Of a stretch of 64,000 nucleotides of DNA, positions 45,892-54,296 are shown piece after piece (the stretch's first letter is position 1; each line of letters begins with the position of its first letter). The position numbers and the translations under genes are program-made. The stretch covers positions 1,426,001 to 1,490,000 of the forward strand of contig NZ_JPSY01000001.1 in the NCBI RefSeq assembly GCF_000763375.1, read 5' to 3'. Source of the stretch: Microbacterium profundi. GTDB lineage: Bacteria; Actinomycetota; Actinomycetes; Actinomycetales; Microbacteriaceae. The notes under the pieces were generated by a model. That model saw nothing but the letters and a program-made list of their open reading frames with translations. It was not told the origin of the DNA and did not search any database.

Positions 45892-46724
45892 CGATTCTCC
45901 ACTCCGCGCACAGCCGCCACGGGCGATCCGTCATGCAGGGCCTCTCGCACGGCGGTGATCATGTCGAAGAACTCGTGCTGCTCACGCAGACCTTCTGAGC
46001 GATCGTCCGCGAGCGCCATCGAGACCACCTGCTGGATGCGCCCCGGCCGCGGCGACATCACGACGACGCGGTCAGACAGGAACACCGCCTCAGGGATCGA
46101 GTGCGTGACGAAGACGACGGCGGCCCCCGTCTCGGCGCAGATCCGCACGAGCTCGGACTGCATCCGCTCCCTGGTCATCTCGTCGAGCGCACCGAAGGGC
46201 TCATCCATGAGCAGCAGGCGCGGCTTCTCCGCGAGCGCACGTGCGATCGCGACACGCTGCTGCATGCCCCCGGAGAGCTGGTCGGGATAGCGATCTGCGA
46301 AGTCGCCGAGGCTGACGAGCTCGATGAGCTCCGCCACTCGATCCGAGCGTTCGATCTTTCCTCTGCCATGCAGGGACAGCGGCAGTTCGATGTTCTCGGC
46401 GACGGTGCGCCACGGGAGCAGTCCTGCCTGCTGGAATGCGATGCCGTAGTCCTGCGCGATGCGCGCATCCTTGGCGGACTTGCCGAAGACGGACACGCTT
46501 CCGCCGCTCGGCTGATCGAGGTCTGCGATGAGACGCATGAGCGTCGACTTCCCGCATCCGGACGGCCCGATGAGCGAGACGAATTCGCCGGCCGCGACCG
46601 TCAGGTCGATCCCCTCGAGCGCGGCCACCTGGCCGCCGCGGGTCTCGAAGACCTTGTCGACACCGCTGATGCGGACGGCATCGATCGCACTGCGGCCCCC
46701 GTCTGCGTGCACGTGCTCTGTCAT
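45888..46724 (-). CDS. ABC transporter ATP-binding protein, SsuB/TauB-like
   Basis: A 278-aa ATPase with Walker A GPSGCGKST, Q-loop FQQAGLLPWRTVAENI, signature LSGGMQQRVAIARAL, Walker B LLLMDEPFGALDEMTRERM and H-loop VTHSIPEAV, the nitrate/sulfonate/taurine subtype. Overlaps both permease genes by 4 nt. Confidence 0.93.
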   Translation of the reverse strand: MTEHVHADGGRSAIDAVRISGVDKVFETRGGQVAALEGIDLTVAAGEFVSLIGPSGCGKSTLMRLIADLDQPSGGSVSVFGKSAKDARIAQDYGIAFQQAGLLPWRTVAENIELPLSLHGRGKIERSDRVAELIELVSLGDFADRYPDQLSGGMQQRVAIARALAEKPRLLLMDEPFGALDEMTRERMQSELVRICAETGAAVVFVTHSIPEAVFLSDRVVVMSPRPGRIQQVVSMALADDRSEGLREQHEFFDMITAVREALHDGSPVAAVRGVENR

Positions 46725-47644
46725 GCGTTGACCTCGACTCTTCTATAGCGACCCAGCAGTGCGCCGAGAACGGCGATCGACCCTGCGGCGACGAGCCCGA
46801 GCACGACGGCTCCGAAGATCGGACCCCATGCCTTGGCCGGATCCCCGCTGGCTTGACCGGCGTACTGGATGAGGATGCGGCCGATGCCGCCCTGAAGCCC
46901 GGTCGACACCTCGGCGACCACGGCGCCGATGACGGCGTTCGCAGCGCCCAGCCGCAGGGCCGGCAGCAGATATGGGACGGCCGCGGGCAGGCGAAGACGG
47001 ATGAGCGTCGTCCACCAGCCGGCAGCGTAGCTGTGCATGAGCTCGACGTGGATCGTGTCCGGCGACTGCAGGCCTCTGAGCGCGCCGACCGCGATCGGGA
47101 AGAAGGCGAGATACGAGGCGATGAGCGCCACCGACATCCAGTCCTGCCACTCGAACGAGCCGATCTCGACACGGGAACCCCAGCTGCGCACCACGGGGGC
47201 GAAGGCAATGAGCGGGATCGTCTGGCTGAGGACGATCCACGGCAGCAGGCTCCACTCCGCGATTCGCCACCGCTGCATGGCGAGGGCCAGGGCCACCCCC
47301 ACCACAAGCGCGATGAGCCACCCGGCAGCTGCGATGCCGAGGGTGAGAGCCGCCGCGGCTGCGACCTCCAGCCACAATGGACGCGCCCCTTCCGCAGCCG
47401 TGACAGGGGCGAGGAGCCGGGTGAGCATGTCCCAGACGTGCGGCATCGCCAGATCGCTCGTGCGGGGAAGCACCCGCACTCCGAACAGCACGAGCCCGTC
47501 GGCCGGCACGAGCAGCTTCACGAGCTCCCACATGATCACGACAGCGAGGATGCCGAGCACACCCGCTCCCCATCGTGCGAGTCCCCTGGAGGGTCTCGAT
47601 CGACGTCGGCGCAGTGCCGGCGCCAACGTGCGTTCGTCGGTCAT
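46721..47644 (-). CDS. ABC transporter permease, SsuC-like, second subunit
   Basis: A 307-aa permease with a basic N-terminus (RRRRSRPSRG) and six or seven helices. EAA loop ELMHSYAAGWWTTLIRLRLP, then AAVPYLLPALRLGAANAVIG. ATG at 47644 (MTDERTLAPALRR) is chosen; the frame extends to 47911 inside the LLM gene. It differs from the other permease in length and first helix. Confidence 0.9.
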   Translation of the reverse strand: MTDERTLAPALRRRRSRPSRGLARWGAGVLGILAVVIMWELVKLLVPADGLVLFGVRVLPRTSDLAMPHVWDMLTRLLAPVTAAEGARPLWLEVAAAAALTLGIAAAGWLIALVVGVALALAMQRWRIAEWSLLPWIVLSQTIPLIAFAPVVRSWGSRVEIGSFEWQDWMSVALIASYLAFFPIAVGALRGLQSPDTIHVELMHSYAAGWWTTLIRLRLPAAVPYLLPALRLGAANAVIGAVVAEVSTGLQGGIGRILIQYAGQASGDPAKAWGPIFGAVVLGLVAAGSIAVLGALLGRYRRVEVNA

Positions 47645-47657
47645 CGGCCCGCTCTTC

Positions 47658-48674
47658 TCATGCCTTCGCCACGATGTGCTCGCTGAGCGCGGGGATGACG
47701 GTCTCGCCGTAGACGCGGAGCGTCTCCTCCTTGTTGTCGTGCTGCAGATAACCGGCGAACTGGTCAACGCCGAGTTCGGCGAGCGCCTTGAGCTTCTCGA
47801 TGTGCTCCGAAGCCGTGCCGAGCAGGCAGAAGCGCTCGACGATATCGTCGGGAACGAAGTCGGCGTGCGAGTTTCCCGCCTGACCGTGCTCGTTGTAGTC
47901 GTAGCCTTCACGGCCCTTGATGTAGTCCGTCAGCGCCTTCGGCACGGCCGAGCCCTCGCCGTACTTGGCGACGATGTCGGCGACGTGGTTGCCGACCATG
48001 CCGCCGAACCAGCGGCACTGATCGCGCATGTGCGACCGGTCATCGCCGATGTACATCGGGCCCGCGACGCAGAACTTCACCGACAGCGGGTCCCTGCCGG
48101 CTTTCTCGGCCGCCGCGCGAACGGTGCTGATCATCCACTCGGCCACATCGAGGTCTGCCATCTGCAGGATGAAACCGTCACCGACCTCACCCGCGAGCTT
48201 GAGCGCCAACGGGCCGTAAGCTGCGACCCACACGTCGAGTGTCGACCCCTTACTCCACGGAAACTGCAGGGTGGCACCGTTGTACTCGACCGCTCGGCTG
48301 TTCGCGAGCTCGCGGATGACGTGGATCGATTCCCGCAGCGTCTTCAGCGTCGTCGGTGCTCCGTTCGTCACACGCACGGCGGAGTCCCCCCGGCCGATGC
48401 CGCAGATGGTGCGGTTGCCGTACATCTCGTTCAGCGTCGCGTACGTCGATGCCGTGACGGTCCAGTCGCGCGTCGCCGGGTTGGTGACCATCGGACCGAC
48501 GATAACCTTGTCGGTCTCTGCCAGAATGCGGCTGTACAGCACGTACGGCTCCTGCCAGAGCAGGTGCGAGTCGAAGGTCCAGACGTGACTGAAGCCGTGC
48601 GCCTCGGCGAGCTTGGCCAGCTGCACGGTGCGCGCGGACGGCGGGTTGGTCTGAAGTACTGCTCCGAAATCCAT
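47658..48674 (-). CDS. LLM class flavin/F420-dependent oxidoreductase
   Basis: A 338-aa luciferase-like monooxygenase-superfamily TIM-barrel enzyme. It opens MDFGAVLQTNPPSARTVQLA, with HGFSHVWTFDSHLLWQEPYV and the cofactor region RTICGIGRGDSAVRV. It resembles the F420-dependent reductase group related to methylene-tetrahydromethanopterin reductase (TIGR03842-like), whose reaction is not established. It lies in the operon directly next to dihydropyrimidinase, in the position where a ring-reducing or ring-oxidising enzyme is needed. Whether it uses FMNH2 or F420 cannot be decided from sequence alone. Confidence 0.85.
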   Translation of the reverse strand: MDFGAVLQTNPPSARTVQLAKLAEAHGFSHVWTFDSHLLWQEPYVLYSRILAETDKVIVGPMVTNPATRDWTVTASTYATLNEMYGNRTICGIGRGDSAVRVTNGAPTTLKTLRESIHVIRELANSRAVEYNGATLQFPWSKGSTLDVWVAAYGPLALKLAGEVGDGFILQMADLDVAEWMISTVRAAAEKAGRDPLSVKFCVAGPMYIGDDRSHMRDQCRWFGGMVGNHVADIVAKYGEGSAVPKALTDYIKGREGYDYNEHGQAGNSHADFVPDDIVERFCLLGTASEHIEKLKALAELGVDQFAGYLQHDNKEETLRVYGETVIPALSEHIVAKA

Positions 48675-48723
48675 GTGAATCCGTTCTTTCGGTGACTGCG
48701 TCCCGGGCCGGGAGCTGTCAGTC

Positions 48724-48741
48724 GCTGAGCCTGTCGAAGTG
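48724..48741. repeat. Dispersed repeat copy at the dihydropyrimidinase 3' end
   Basis: GCTGAGCCTGTCGAAGTG, the inverse of the element at 4856 with the outer bases changed. It abuts the dihydropyrimidinase stop codon in the 67-bp gap before the LLM gene. Confidence 0.6.
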
Positions 48742-50160
48742 TCAGATCAGGTACTGCGAGAGTCCGCGCTTGATGTACCTGCCGTCGCCCTTCGATCCGA
48801 TGTACTGCTTGTCGTCGACGATGACTCGTCCCCGGGAGAGGACCGTGTCGACGTGGCCGTCGATCTCGAAGCCCTCCCATGCGGAGTAGTCCATGTTCAT
48901 GTGATGGGTTTTGTTCAAGCCGATCGAGGTGTGCCCGTTCGGGTCGTAGATGACGACGTCGCCATCGGCACCCGGCTGGATCACGCCCTTCCTGCCGTAC
49001 ATGCCGAACATGCGCGCAGGAGTCGTGGAGGTCAGCTCGACCCAACGCGGCAGCGAGATCTGGCCGGTCACCACGCCCTGGTACATCAGGTCCATGCGGT
49101 GCTCGACCGAGCCGATGCCGTTGGGGATCTTCGAGAAGTCTCCGATGCCCATGTCCTTCTGATCCTTCATGCAGAACGGGCAGTGGTCGGTCGAGACCAT
49201 CTGGATGTCGTTCGTGCGCAGGCTCTGCCACATGTGGTGCTGGTGTCCCTCATGCTTCGAACGCAGCGGCGTCGAGCACACCCACTTGGCACCTTCGAAG
49301 CCCTCGGCGCCCAGCTGATCCTCGAGCGAGAGATAGAGGTACTGCGGGCACGTCTCGCCGAAGATGTTGAGCCCGCGATCGCGCGCAGCGGCGATCTGTG
49401 CGACGGCCTGTTTCGCCGAGACGTGCACGACGTAGAGGGGCGCACCGGTGAGATCAGCAATCATGATCGCGCGATGCGTGGCCTCTTCCTCTGCCTGCCA
49501 CGGGCGGGTGATGCCGTGATGATACGGCGAGGTGTTGCCTGCTTCGAGCGCCTGTTTGACGAGCACGTCGATCATGGCGCCGTTCTCTGCGTGCATCATC
49601 ATCATCGCGCCGTTCTCGGCGCCACGCTGGAATGCGCGCAGGATCTGTCCGTCATCCGAGAGGAACACGCCCTTGTAGGCCATGAAGAGCTTGAAGCTCG
49701 TCACTCCCTCATTCATGAGCTCATCCATCGCTGTGAGTGAGCTGTCCTGCACATCCGAGAGGATCTGGTGAAAGCCGTAGTCGATCGCGCAGTTGCCGGC
49801 GGCCTTCTCATGCCAGGCCTGATACCGATCGATCACACTCTCCTCGGGGTACTGCACGACGAAGTCGACGATGCTCGTCGTGCCGCCCCATGCCGCGGCC
49901 CTGGTCCCTGTCTCGAAGGTGTCGCTCGCGAAGGTTCCGCCGAAGGGCATCTCCATGTGCGTGTGCGCATCGATCCCGCCGGGAATGACGTACTTGCCCG
50001 CGGCATCGATGACGGTGTCCACGTTTCGCTCGATGTCGAAGCCGAGCAGTGTGGACCCCGGCGCGAGCACGGCCGCGATCGTCTCGCCGTCGATGAGGAC
50101 ATCGGCGGTCGCTGTTCCCGTGGCATTCACCACGGTTCCGTTCTTGATGAGTGTCTTCAT
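48742..50160 (-). CDS. hydA: Dihydropyrimidinase (hydantoinase)
   Basis: A 472-aa cyclic amidohydrolase that opens dihydrouracil, dihydrothymine or hydantoins to N-carbamoyl amino acids. Metal ligands: HxH in GIDAHTHMEMP, carboxylated Lys in VTSFKLFMAYKG, His in MHAENG and in YVVHVSAKQA, and Asp in STDHCPF. ATG at 50160 has GAGGA 5 nt upstream; a GTG at 50172 would overlap the amidase stop but lacks a ribosome binding site. Second gene of the operon. Confidence 0.95.
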   Translation of the reverse strand: MKTLIKNGTVVNATGTATADVLIDGETIAAVLAPGSTLLGFDIERNVDTVIDAAGKYVIPGGIDAHTHMEMPFGGTFASDTFETGTRAAAWGGTTSIVDFVVQYPEESVIDRYQAWHEKAAGNCAIDYGFHQILSDVQDSSLTAMDELMNEGVTSFKLFMAYKGVFLSDDGQILRAFQRGAENGAMMMMHAENGAMIDVLVKQALEAGNTSPYHHGITRPWQAEEEATHRAIMIADLTGAPLYVVHVSAKQAVAQIAAARDRGLNIFGETCPQYLYLSLEDQLGAEGFEGAKWVCSTPLRSKHEGHQHHMWQSLRTNDIQMVSTDHCPFCMKDQKDMGIGDFSKIPNGIGSVEHRMDLMYQGVVTGQISLPRWVELTSTTPARMFGMYGRKGVIQPGADGDVVIYDPNGHTSIGLNKTHHMNMDYSAWEGFEIDGHVDTVLSRGRVIVDDKQYIGSKGDGRYIKRGLSQYLI

Positions 50161-50168
50161 GATCGTCC

Positions 50169-51017
50169 TCACGGTGCTGTGATCAGGGTGTAGCTGTCTG
50201 GGCGACGATCGCGATAGAACTGCCAGTTGTTGCGCACTTCGCGAATCATGTCGAGGTCGAGGTCGCGGATGACGAGCTCTTCGTGCTCGCTGCTGCCGCG
50301 TTCTCCGACGAAGTTGCCCTGCGGATCGAGGAACTGACTGGTGCCGTAGAAGGTGACGGCTTCGTCACCGTATTCGTTGTCCTCGCGCCCGACGCGGTTG
50401 GCTGCCGCGACGAAGTAGCCGTTCGCGGCGGCCGCTGTCGCCTGCTCCAGATCCCACAAGCGGTTCGAGAGACCGGGCTTGGTCGCATTCGGGTTGAAGA
50501 CGATCTGGGCTCCGGCCAGGCCGAGTTCACGCCACCCCTCAGGGAAGTGCCGGTCGTAGCAGATGTAGACGCCGATAGGACCGACCGCTGTATCGAATAT
50601 CGGATAGCCGAGATTTCCGGGGCGGAAGTAGAACTTCTCGTAGAACTTCTCCAGGTGCGGGATATGGTGCTTGCGGTACTTGCCGAGGATGGTGCCGTCG
50701 TCATCGACGACGACCGCGGTGTTGTAGTACACCCCCGGCTGGTCCTCCTCGTAGATGGGAAGCACCATCACCAGCTTCAGTTCCTTCGCGAGGGCGGCGA
50801 ATCGCTGCACGATGGGCCCATCCGCCGGTTCGGCGAAGTCGTAGTACTTGATGTCCTCGGTGATGCCGAAGTACGGGCCGTAGAAGAGTTCCTGGAAGCA
50901 GATGACCTGCGCCCCGTCGGCCGCGGCATCCCGCGCGAATCTCTCATGCCTGTCGAGCATGGACTGCTTGTCGCCGGTCCATGTCGTCTGGGTGATGGCT
51001 GCTCGTACAACGGTCAT
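50169..51017 (-). CDS. Nitrilase-superfamily N-carbamoyl-beta-alanine amidase (beta-ureidopropionase-like)
   Basis: A 282-aa carbon-nitrogen hydrolase. The Glu-Lys-Cys triad is in FQELFYGPYFG, KYRKHHIP and GVYICYDRHFPEGWR. The KHHIP and WREL context matches beta-ureidopropionases, which release beta-alanine, CO2 and ammonia from N-carbamoyl-beta-alanine. ATG at 51017 with GGAGGT upstream; a frame to 51029 is rejected. First gene of the nine-gene operon, facing the MocR gene. Confidence 0.9.
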   Translation of the reverse strand: MTVVRAAITQTTWTGDKQSMLDRHERFARDAAADGAQVICFQELFYGPYFGITEDIKYYDFAEPADGPIVQRFAALAKELKLVMVLPIYEEDQPGVYYNTAVVVDDDGTILGKYRKHHIPHLEKFYEKFYFRPGNLGYPIFDTAVGPIGVYICYDRHFPEGWRELGLAGAQIVFNPNATKPGLSNRLWDLEQATAAAANGYFVAAANRVGREDNEYGDEAVTFYGTSQFLDPQGNFVGERGSSEHEELVIRDLDLDMIREVRNNWQFYRDRRPDSYTLITAP

Positions 51018-51211
51018 CGTGACCTCCACGTTCAGCTCGGGACGGCCGTTCGAGCCGGCACCGATGCGGTTAAGTCGAAACCAGGACGACGTCGTCCGGT
51101 TTTGTTATTCTTAGACGTGAACATTTCTGTTCTGTTTCCTCGTGTGACGCAAGTGTTAATGATCCTCACGTGCCAGAGACTTCCAAGCAATAGATATGCG
51201 AGCTTTGCCCC
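51018..51211. promoter_or_regulatory. Divergent control region of the ureide operon and mocR
   Basis: 194 bp, distinctly AT-richer between about 51098 and 51195. It contains TTGTTATTCTTAGACG and the inverted repeat GAACA-TTTC-TGTTC, and must carry both promoters. MocR proteins bind paired direct or inverted sites in such regions; I cannot fix exact boxes. Confidence 0.5.
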
Positions 51212-52582
51212 ATGCATCCTCTGATCGATGAGATCGAACAGCGCAATCCCGCGGGCATCGCTGCCGCTCTCGGCCGGCTCGTGACGACGGGTCGACTGAA
51301 CGCAGGGGATCGACTTCCGACGGTGCGTGAGATCGCTGCAGAACTCGGGGTGAGCCCTGCCACGGTGAGTCAGGCCTGGCGAGCCGCAGGGGCTGCGGGG
51401 ATCATCGTCTCCCGTGGACGCGGCGGCACGTTCGTGCGGGGGCCACGACAGGATTGGCTGCCCGCTCGGAGCCAGGTGATGGCGGGCCGTGACCTGCCCG
51501 CACGCATCGACCTGTCCCGCGGCACACCCGATCCCGATCTTCTCCCAGCGCTCGGTCCCGCACTCGCCCGGGTCTCGCAACGGGCGGTGACCTCCACCTA
51601 TCAGGATCTTCCGGTCATCCCCGAATTGCTCACCGTTCTCGACGATTCGTGGCCGTACCGCGCGGAAGCGCTCACCGTCGTCAACGGCGCCCTCGATGCG
51701 ATTTCCCGCAGTCTCGAGCAGATCGCACGTTTCAGTGACCGGGTCATCGTCGAGAGTCCCACGTTCCCGCCGTTCCTCGACCTCCTCGATCAGCTCGGCC
51801 TGTCCGCTGTCCCCGTCGCCGTCGATGCTCACGGCCCAATACCCCGCTCATTCGCGGCCGCTCTCGCGCAGTCGCCGGTCGCCGCCTTGCTGCAGCCTCG
51901 AGCGCACAATCCGACCGGTGCATCGATGACCGAGGACCGGGCCCACGAACTCGCCCTTCTGGTGCGTGCCAGTTCGACGGCGAGCGGAATGATCGTCATC
52001 GAAGACGACCATTCGGGTGAGATCAGCCTGGCGGACGATGTCAGCCTCGGCCGATGGATCGCCGATCGGGTGCTGCACGTGCGCAGTTACTCCAAATCGC
52101 ACGGCCCCGATCTGCGCATCGCCGCTCTCGGCGGGCCATCGAAGATCATCGATCGGGTAGTGGCACGCCGTATGCTCGGCCCCGGCTGGACGAGCCGCAT
52201 GCTGCAGACCATCCTCCACGAACTGCTCGTCGACGGCACCAGCATCGCCCAGGTCGGCGCCGCCCGAGCCGAGTACGCACGACGTCAGCACGAGCTCTCC
52301 ACCGCCCTCGCCGCCGTCGGGGTCAGCGCCCCGGCGGCGGACGGCATCAACACCTGGCTGGCGGTGGACGACGAGCAGGATGCCATCCTGCAGCTCGCCG
52401 CATCCGGCATCCGCGTCGCAGGCGGCACACCGTTCCTGCCACGCAATGAGTTTCAGCCAGCTCATATCCGTGTCACGGCCGGTGCGATCCGTGAGGATGT
52501 CTCCCCGATCGCCGATGCCATCGGATCTGCGGTGCGATCGAGTGCGAACGGCGTGCACACGCTCACCGCGCGCTGGGCATGA
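51212..52582 (+). CDS. MocR family regulator (GntR HTH fused to aminotransferase-like domain)
   Basis: A 456-aa regulator. Residues 1-75 are a GntR winged helix (GDRLPTVREIAAELGVSPAT, then VSQAWRAAG). The rest is a fold-type I aminotransferase domain with PRAHNPTGASM and the PLP Lys in VRSYSKSHGPDLRI (about residue 294). MocR proteins use PLP and an amino compound as effector. Divergence from the operon makes a beta-amino acid-PLP adduct a plausible signal (inference). Confidence 0.92.
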   Translation: MHPLIDEIEQRNPAGIAAALGRLVTTGRLNAGDRLPTVREIAAELGVSPATVSQAWRAAGAAGIIVSRGRGGTFVRGPRQDWLPARSQVMAGRDLPARIDLSRGTPDPDLLPALGPALARVSQRAVTSTYQDLPVIPELLTVLDDSWPYRAEALTVVNGALDAISRSLEQIARFSDRVIVESPTFPPFLDLLDQLGLSAVPVAVDAHGPIPRSFAAALAQSPVAALLQPRAHNPTGASMTEDRAHELALLVRASSTASGMIVIEDDHSGEISLADDVSLGRWIADRVLHVRSYSKSHGPDLRIAALGGPSKIIDRVVARRMLGPGWTSRMLQTILHELLVDGTSIAQVGAARAEYARRQHELSTALAAVGVSAPAADGINTWLAVDDEQDAILQLAASGIRVAGGTPFLPRNEFQPAHIRVTAGAIREDVSPIADAIGSAVRSSANGVHTLTARWA

Positions 52583-52700
52583 TCTGCCCCGGATACGCGA
52601 AAACCCTAAACGAGCGAGCATCGTGAGTTGCGGCGGGCGAACGAAGATCCTCATCGGCATTTCGTCGGACACCCGGTGACCGGCTTCTCGCATCTCCGAC

Positions 52701-52756
52701 GCGAATGACCCCCAACCCGAGAGATAAAATCCCAGGTCAGGGGCCATTTCATTCGC
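52701..52756 (-). terminator. Inverted repeat just 3' of tRNA-Leu, probable terminator
   Basis: GCGAATGA (52701-52708) and TCATTCGC (52749-52756) form 8-bp arms, with a further CCCC/GGGG pairing inside, 2 nt after the tRNA 3' end. The rest of 52583-52757 shows no gene. Confidence 0.45.
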
Positions 52757-52757
52757 G

Positions 52758-52840
52758 TGCGCGAGGGGGGACTTGAACCCCCACGCCCGTAAGGACACTG
52801 GCACCTGAAGCCAGCGCGTCTACCATTCCGCCACTCGCGC
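52758..52840 (-). tRNA. tRNA-Leu (anticodon CAG)
   Basis: Minus strand reads acceptor GCGCGAG paired with CTCGCGC, D-arm GTGGCGGAATGGTAGACG, anticodon arm CTGGC-TTCAGGT-GCCAG (anticodon CAG), a class II long variable arm, T-arm GGGGGTTCAAGTCCCCC and discriminator A. CCA is not encoded. Structure complete. Confidence 0.97.
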
Positions 52841-52938
52841 GAGTGTCTCGTTCCGAAGAAGTCAACTTCACGAGGATATCACGCACTCTCGCCGTCGAAG
52901 AACTCGCCCGACCATGCGCCGGGCCGACCTCATCCGGC

Positions 52939-53003
52939 GAGAATGTTTTTGCTGCGTGAGAAGGGAACAGGCAAGTGCCTTCTCATGCAGCGGGTCAATT
53001 CTC
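52939..53003. repeat. 65-bp imperfect inverted repeat between tRNA-Leu and fhaA
   Basis: Inner arms GCTGCGTGAGAAGG (52951-52964) and CCTTCTCATGCAGC (52978-52991) match except for one base, with a 13-nt loop. Outer arms GAGAAT (52939-52944) and ATTCTC (52998-53003) add six more pairs across a symmetric 6x6 internal loop. Confidence 0.85.
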
Positions 53004-53084
53004 GCGCCCGTATGGCGGCCGAGAGGCGCATATACAGGTCACCTGGCTACGATGTTGCTACCGTCGCCATGCCAGAGGAGCCCA

Positions 53085-53777
53085 GTGGGACTACTTGACA
53101 GCTTTGAGAAGGGTCTTGAGCGCGCCGTTAACGGCGCATTCGCCAAGACCTTCCGCAGCGGCATCCAGCCGGTGGAGATCGCATCGGCGCTCCGCCGCGA
53201 AGCCGACATCAAGGCCGCCGTCGTCAGCCGCGACCGCATCATCACGCCCAACAGCTACGTCGTGCGCCTCAGCGCCGACGACCTCGAACGGATGCAGGGG
53301 CTGGGCGGCGCACTCACGGAAGAGCTGCACGCTCTGATGAACGCCCACGCCAAGGCCCAGGGCTACAGTTTCTCCGGCCCGGTCTCGATCGCACTCGAAG
53401 CGGACGAGAAGGTCGCCACCGGAACCGTCCGCGTGAACTCCGGTACGGCAGAGGGCCGCGTCAGCTGGCAGGCCGTCGTCGACGTCGACGGGCGCCGTCA
53501 CTCGGTCACCAAGGCGCGCAGCGTGATCGGCCGCGGCAGCGATGCCGACATCACGATCGCGGATGCCGGTTCGAGCCGCAAGCACGTCGAGATCCTGTGG
53601 GACGGCGAGCGCGCCATGATGCGCGATCTCGGCTCCACGAACGGCACGAAGGTCAACGGCACCAAGGTGCGCGAGGCACCGCTGCCCACCGACACGACGA
53701 TCACGATCGGGCGCACCGACCTGGTCTTCCGGGTCGTACCAGTGTCCGCCGACCGACCGTCGGGGGCGAATCGATGA
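53085..53777 (+). CDS. fhaA: FhaA-type protein: DUF3662 plus FHA domain
   Basis: A 230-aa protein. N-terminal DUF3662 (GLLDSFEKGLERAVNGAFAK, VEIASALRREADIKA) and a C-terminal FHA domain with SVIGRGSDADITIAD, SSRKHVEIL and STNGTKVNGTKV, which binds phospho-Thr. In mycobacteria FhaA binds the phosphorylated MviN pseudokinase to regulate peptidoglycan synthesis. GTG at 53085 with AGAGGAG upstream; the ORF extends to 52914 through the inverted repeat. First gene of the conserved seven-gene operon. Confidence 0.94.
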   Translation: MGLLDSFEKGLERAVNGAFAKTFRSGIQPVEIASALRREADIKAAVVSRDRIITPNSYVVRLSADDLERMQGLGGALTEELHALMNAHAKAQGYSFSGPVSIALEADEKVATGTVRVNSGTAEGRVSWQAVVDVDGRRHSVTKARSVIGRGSDADITIADAGSSRKHVEILWDGERAMMRDLGSTNGTKVNGTKVREAPLPTDTTITIGRTDLVFRVVPVSADRPSGANR

Positions 53778-54289
53778 CTGAACTGAGCCCGCTCGTCCTC
53801 CTGCTGCTGCGCATCGGCTTCCTGGTGCTGCTGTGGTTCTTCGTGTTCGGCGTCGTGTACTCGCTGCGCGCGGACCTGTTCGGCGTGAAGGTGCGCAAGC
53901 TCCCCGCAGAAGCCGGCGCAGGCTCGCCCGCAGCGGCCCCCGCCCCGGCAAAGCCGAAGGCGTCACCGCGCGCCGGTGGCGCCGCCAGGGTGAACAGCGT
54001 CTCCAAGCTCGTCATCACCTCCGGCCCCAAGGCAGGCCTCGAGCTTCCCCTCGGCACGGATCCGATGACGATCGGCCGCTCCAGCGAATCCGGTCTCGTC
54101 ATCCGCGACGACTACACCTCCAGCCACCACGCCCGCCTGCTGCTGCGCGGCGACACCTGGGCCATCCAGGACCTCGACTCCACCAACGGCACCTACCTGG
54201 GCGGGAAGCGCATCTCAGGAGCGCCCGTCTCGATCGAGATCGGCGACGCCGTCAAGGTCGGCGCCACGACCTTCGAGCTGCGAGCCTGA
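53774..54289 (+). CDS. fhaB: FhaB-type membrane FHA protein
   Basis: A 171-aa protein (FipA-like) with one N-terminal helix (LLLLRIGFLVLLWFFVFGVV), a Pro/Ala linker and an FHA domain (MTIGRSSESGLVIRD, SSHHARLL, STNGTYLGG). Phospho-Thr reader in cell division control. ATGA overlap with fhaA. Confidence 0.94.
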   Translation: MTELSPLVLLLLRIGFLVLLWFFVFGVVYSLRADLFGVKVRKLPAEAGAGSPAAAPAPAKPKASPRAGGAARVNSVSKLVITSGPKAGLELPLGTDPMTIGRSSESGLVIRDDYTSSHHARLLLRGDTWAIQDLDSTNGTYLGGKRISGAPVSIEIGDAVKVGATTFELRA

Positions 54290-54296
54290 CGCCGGC

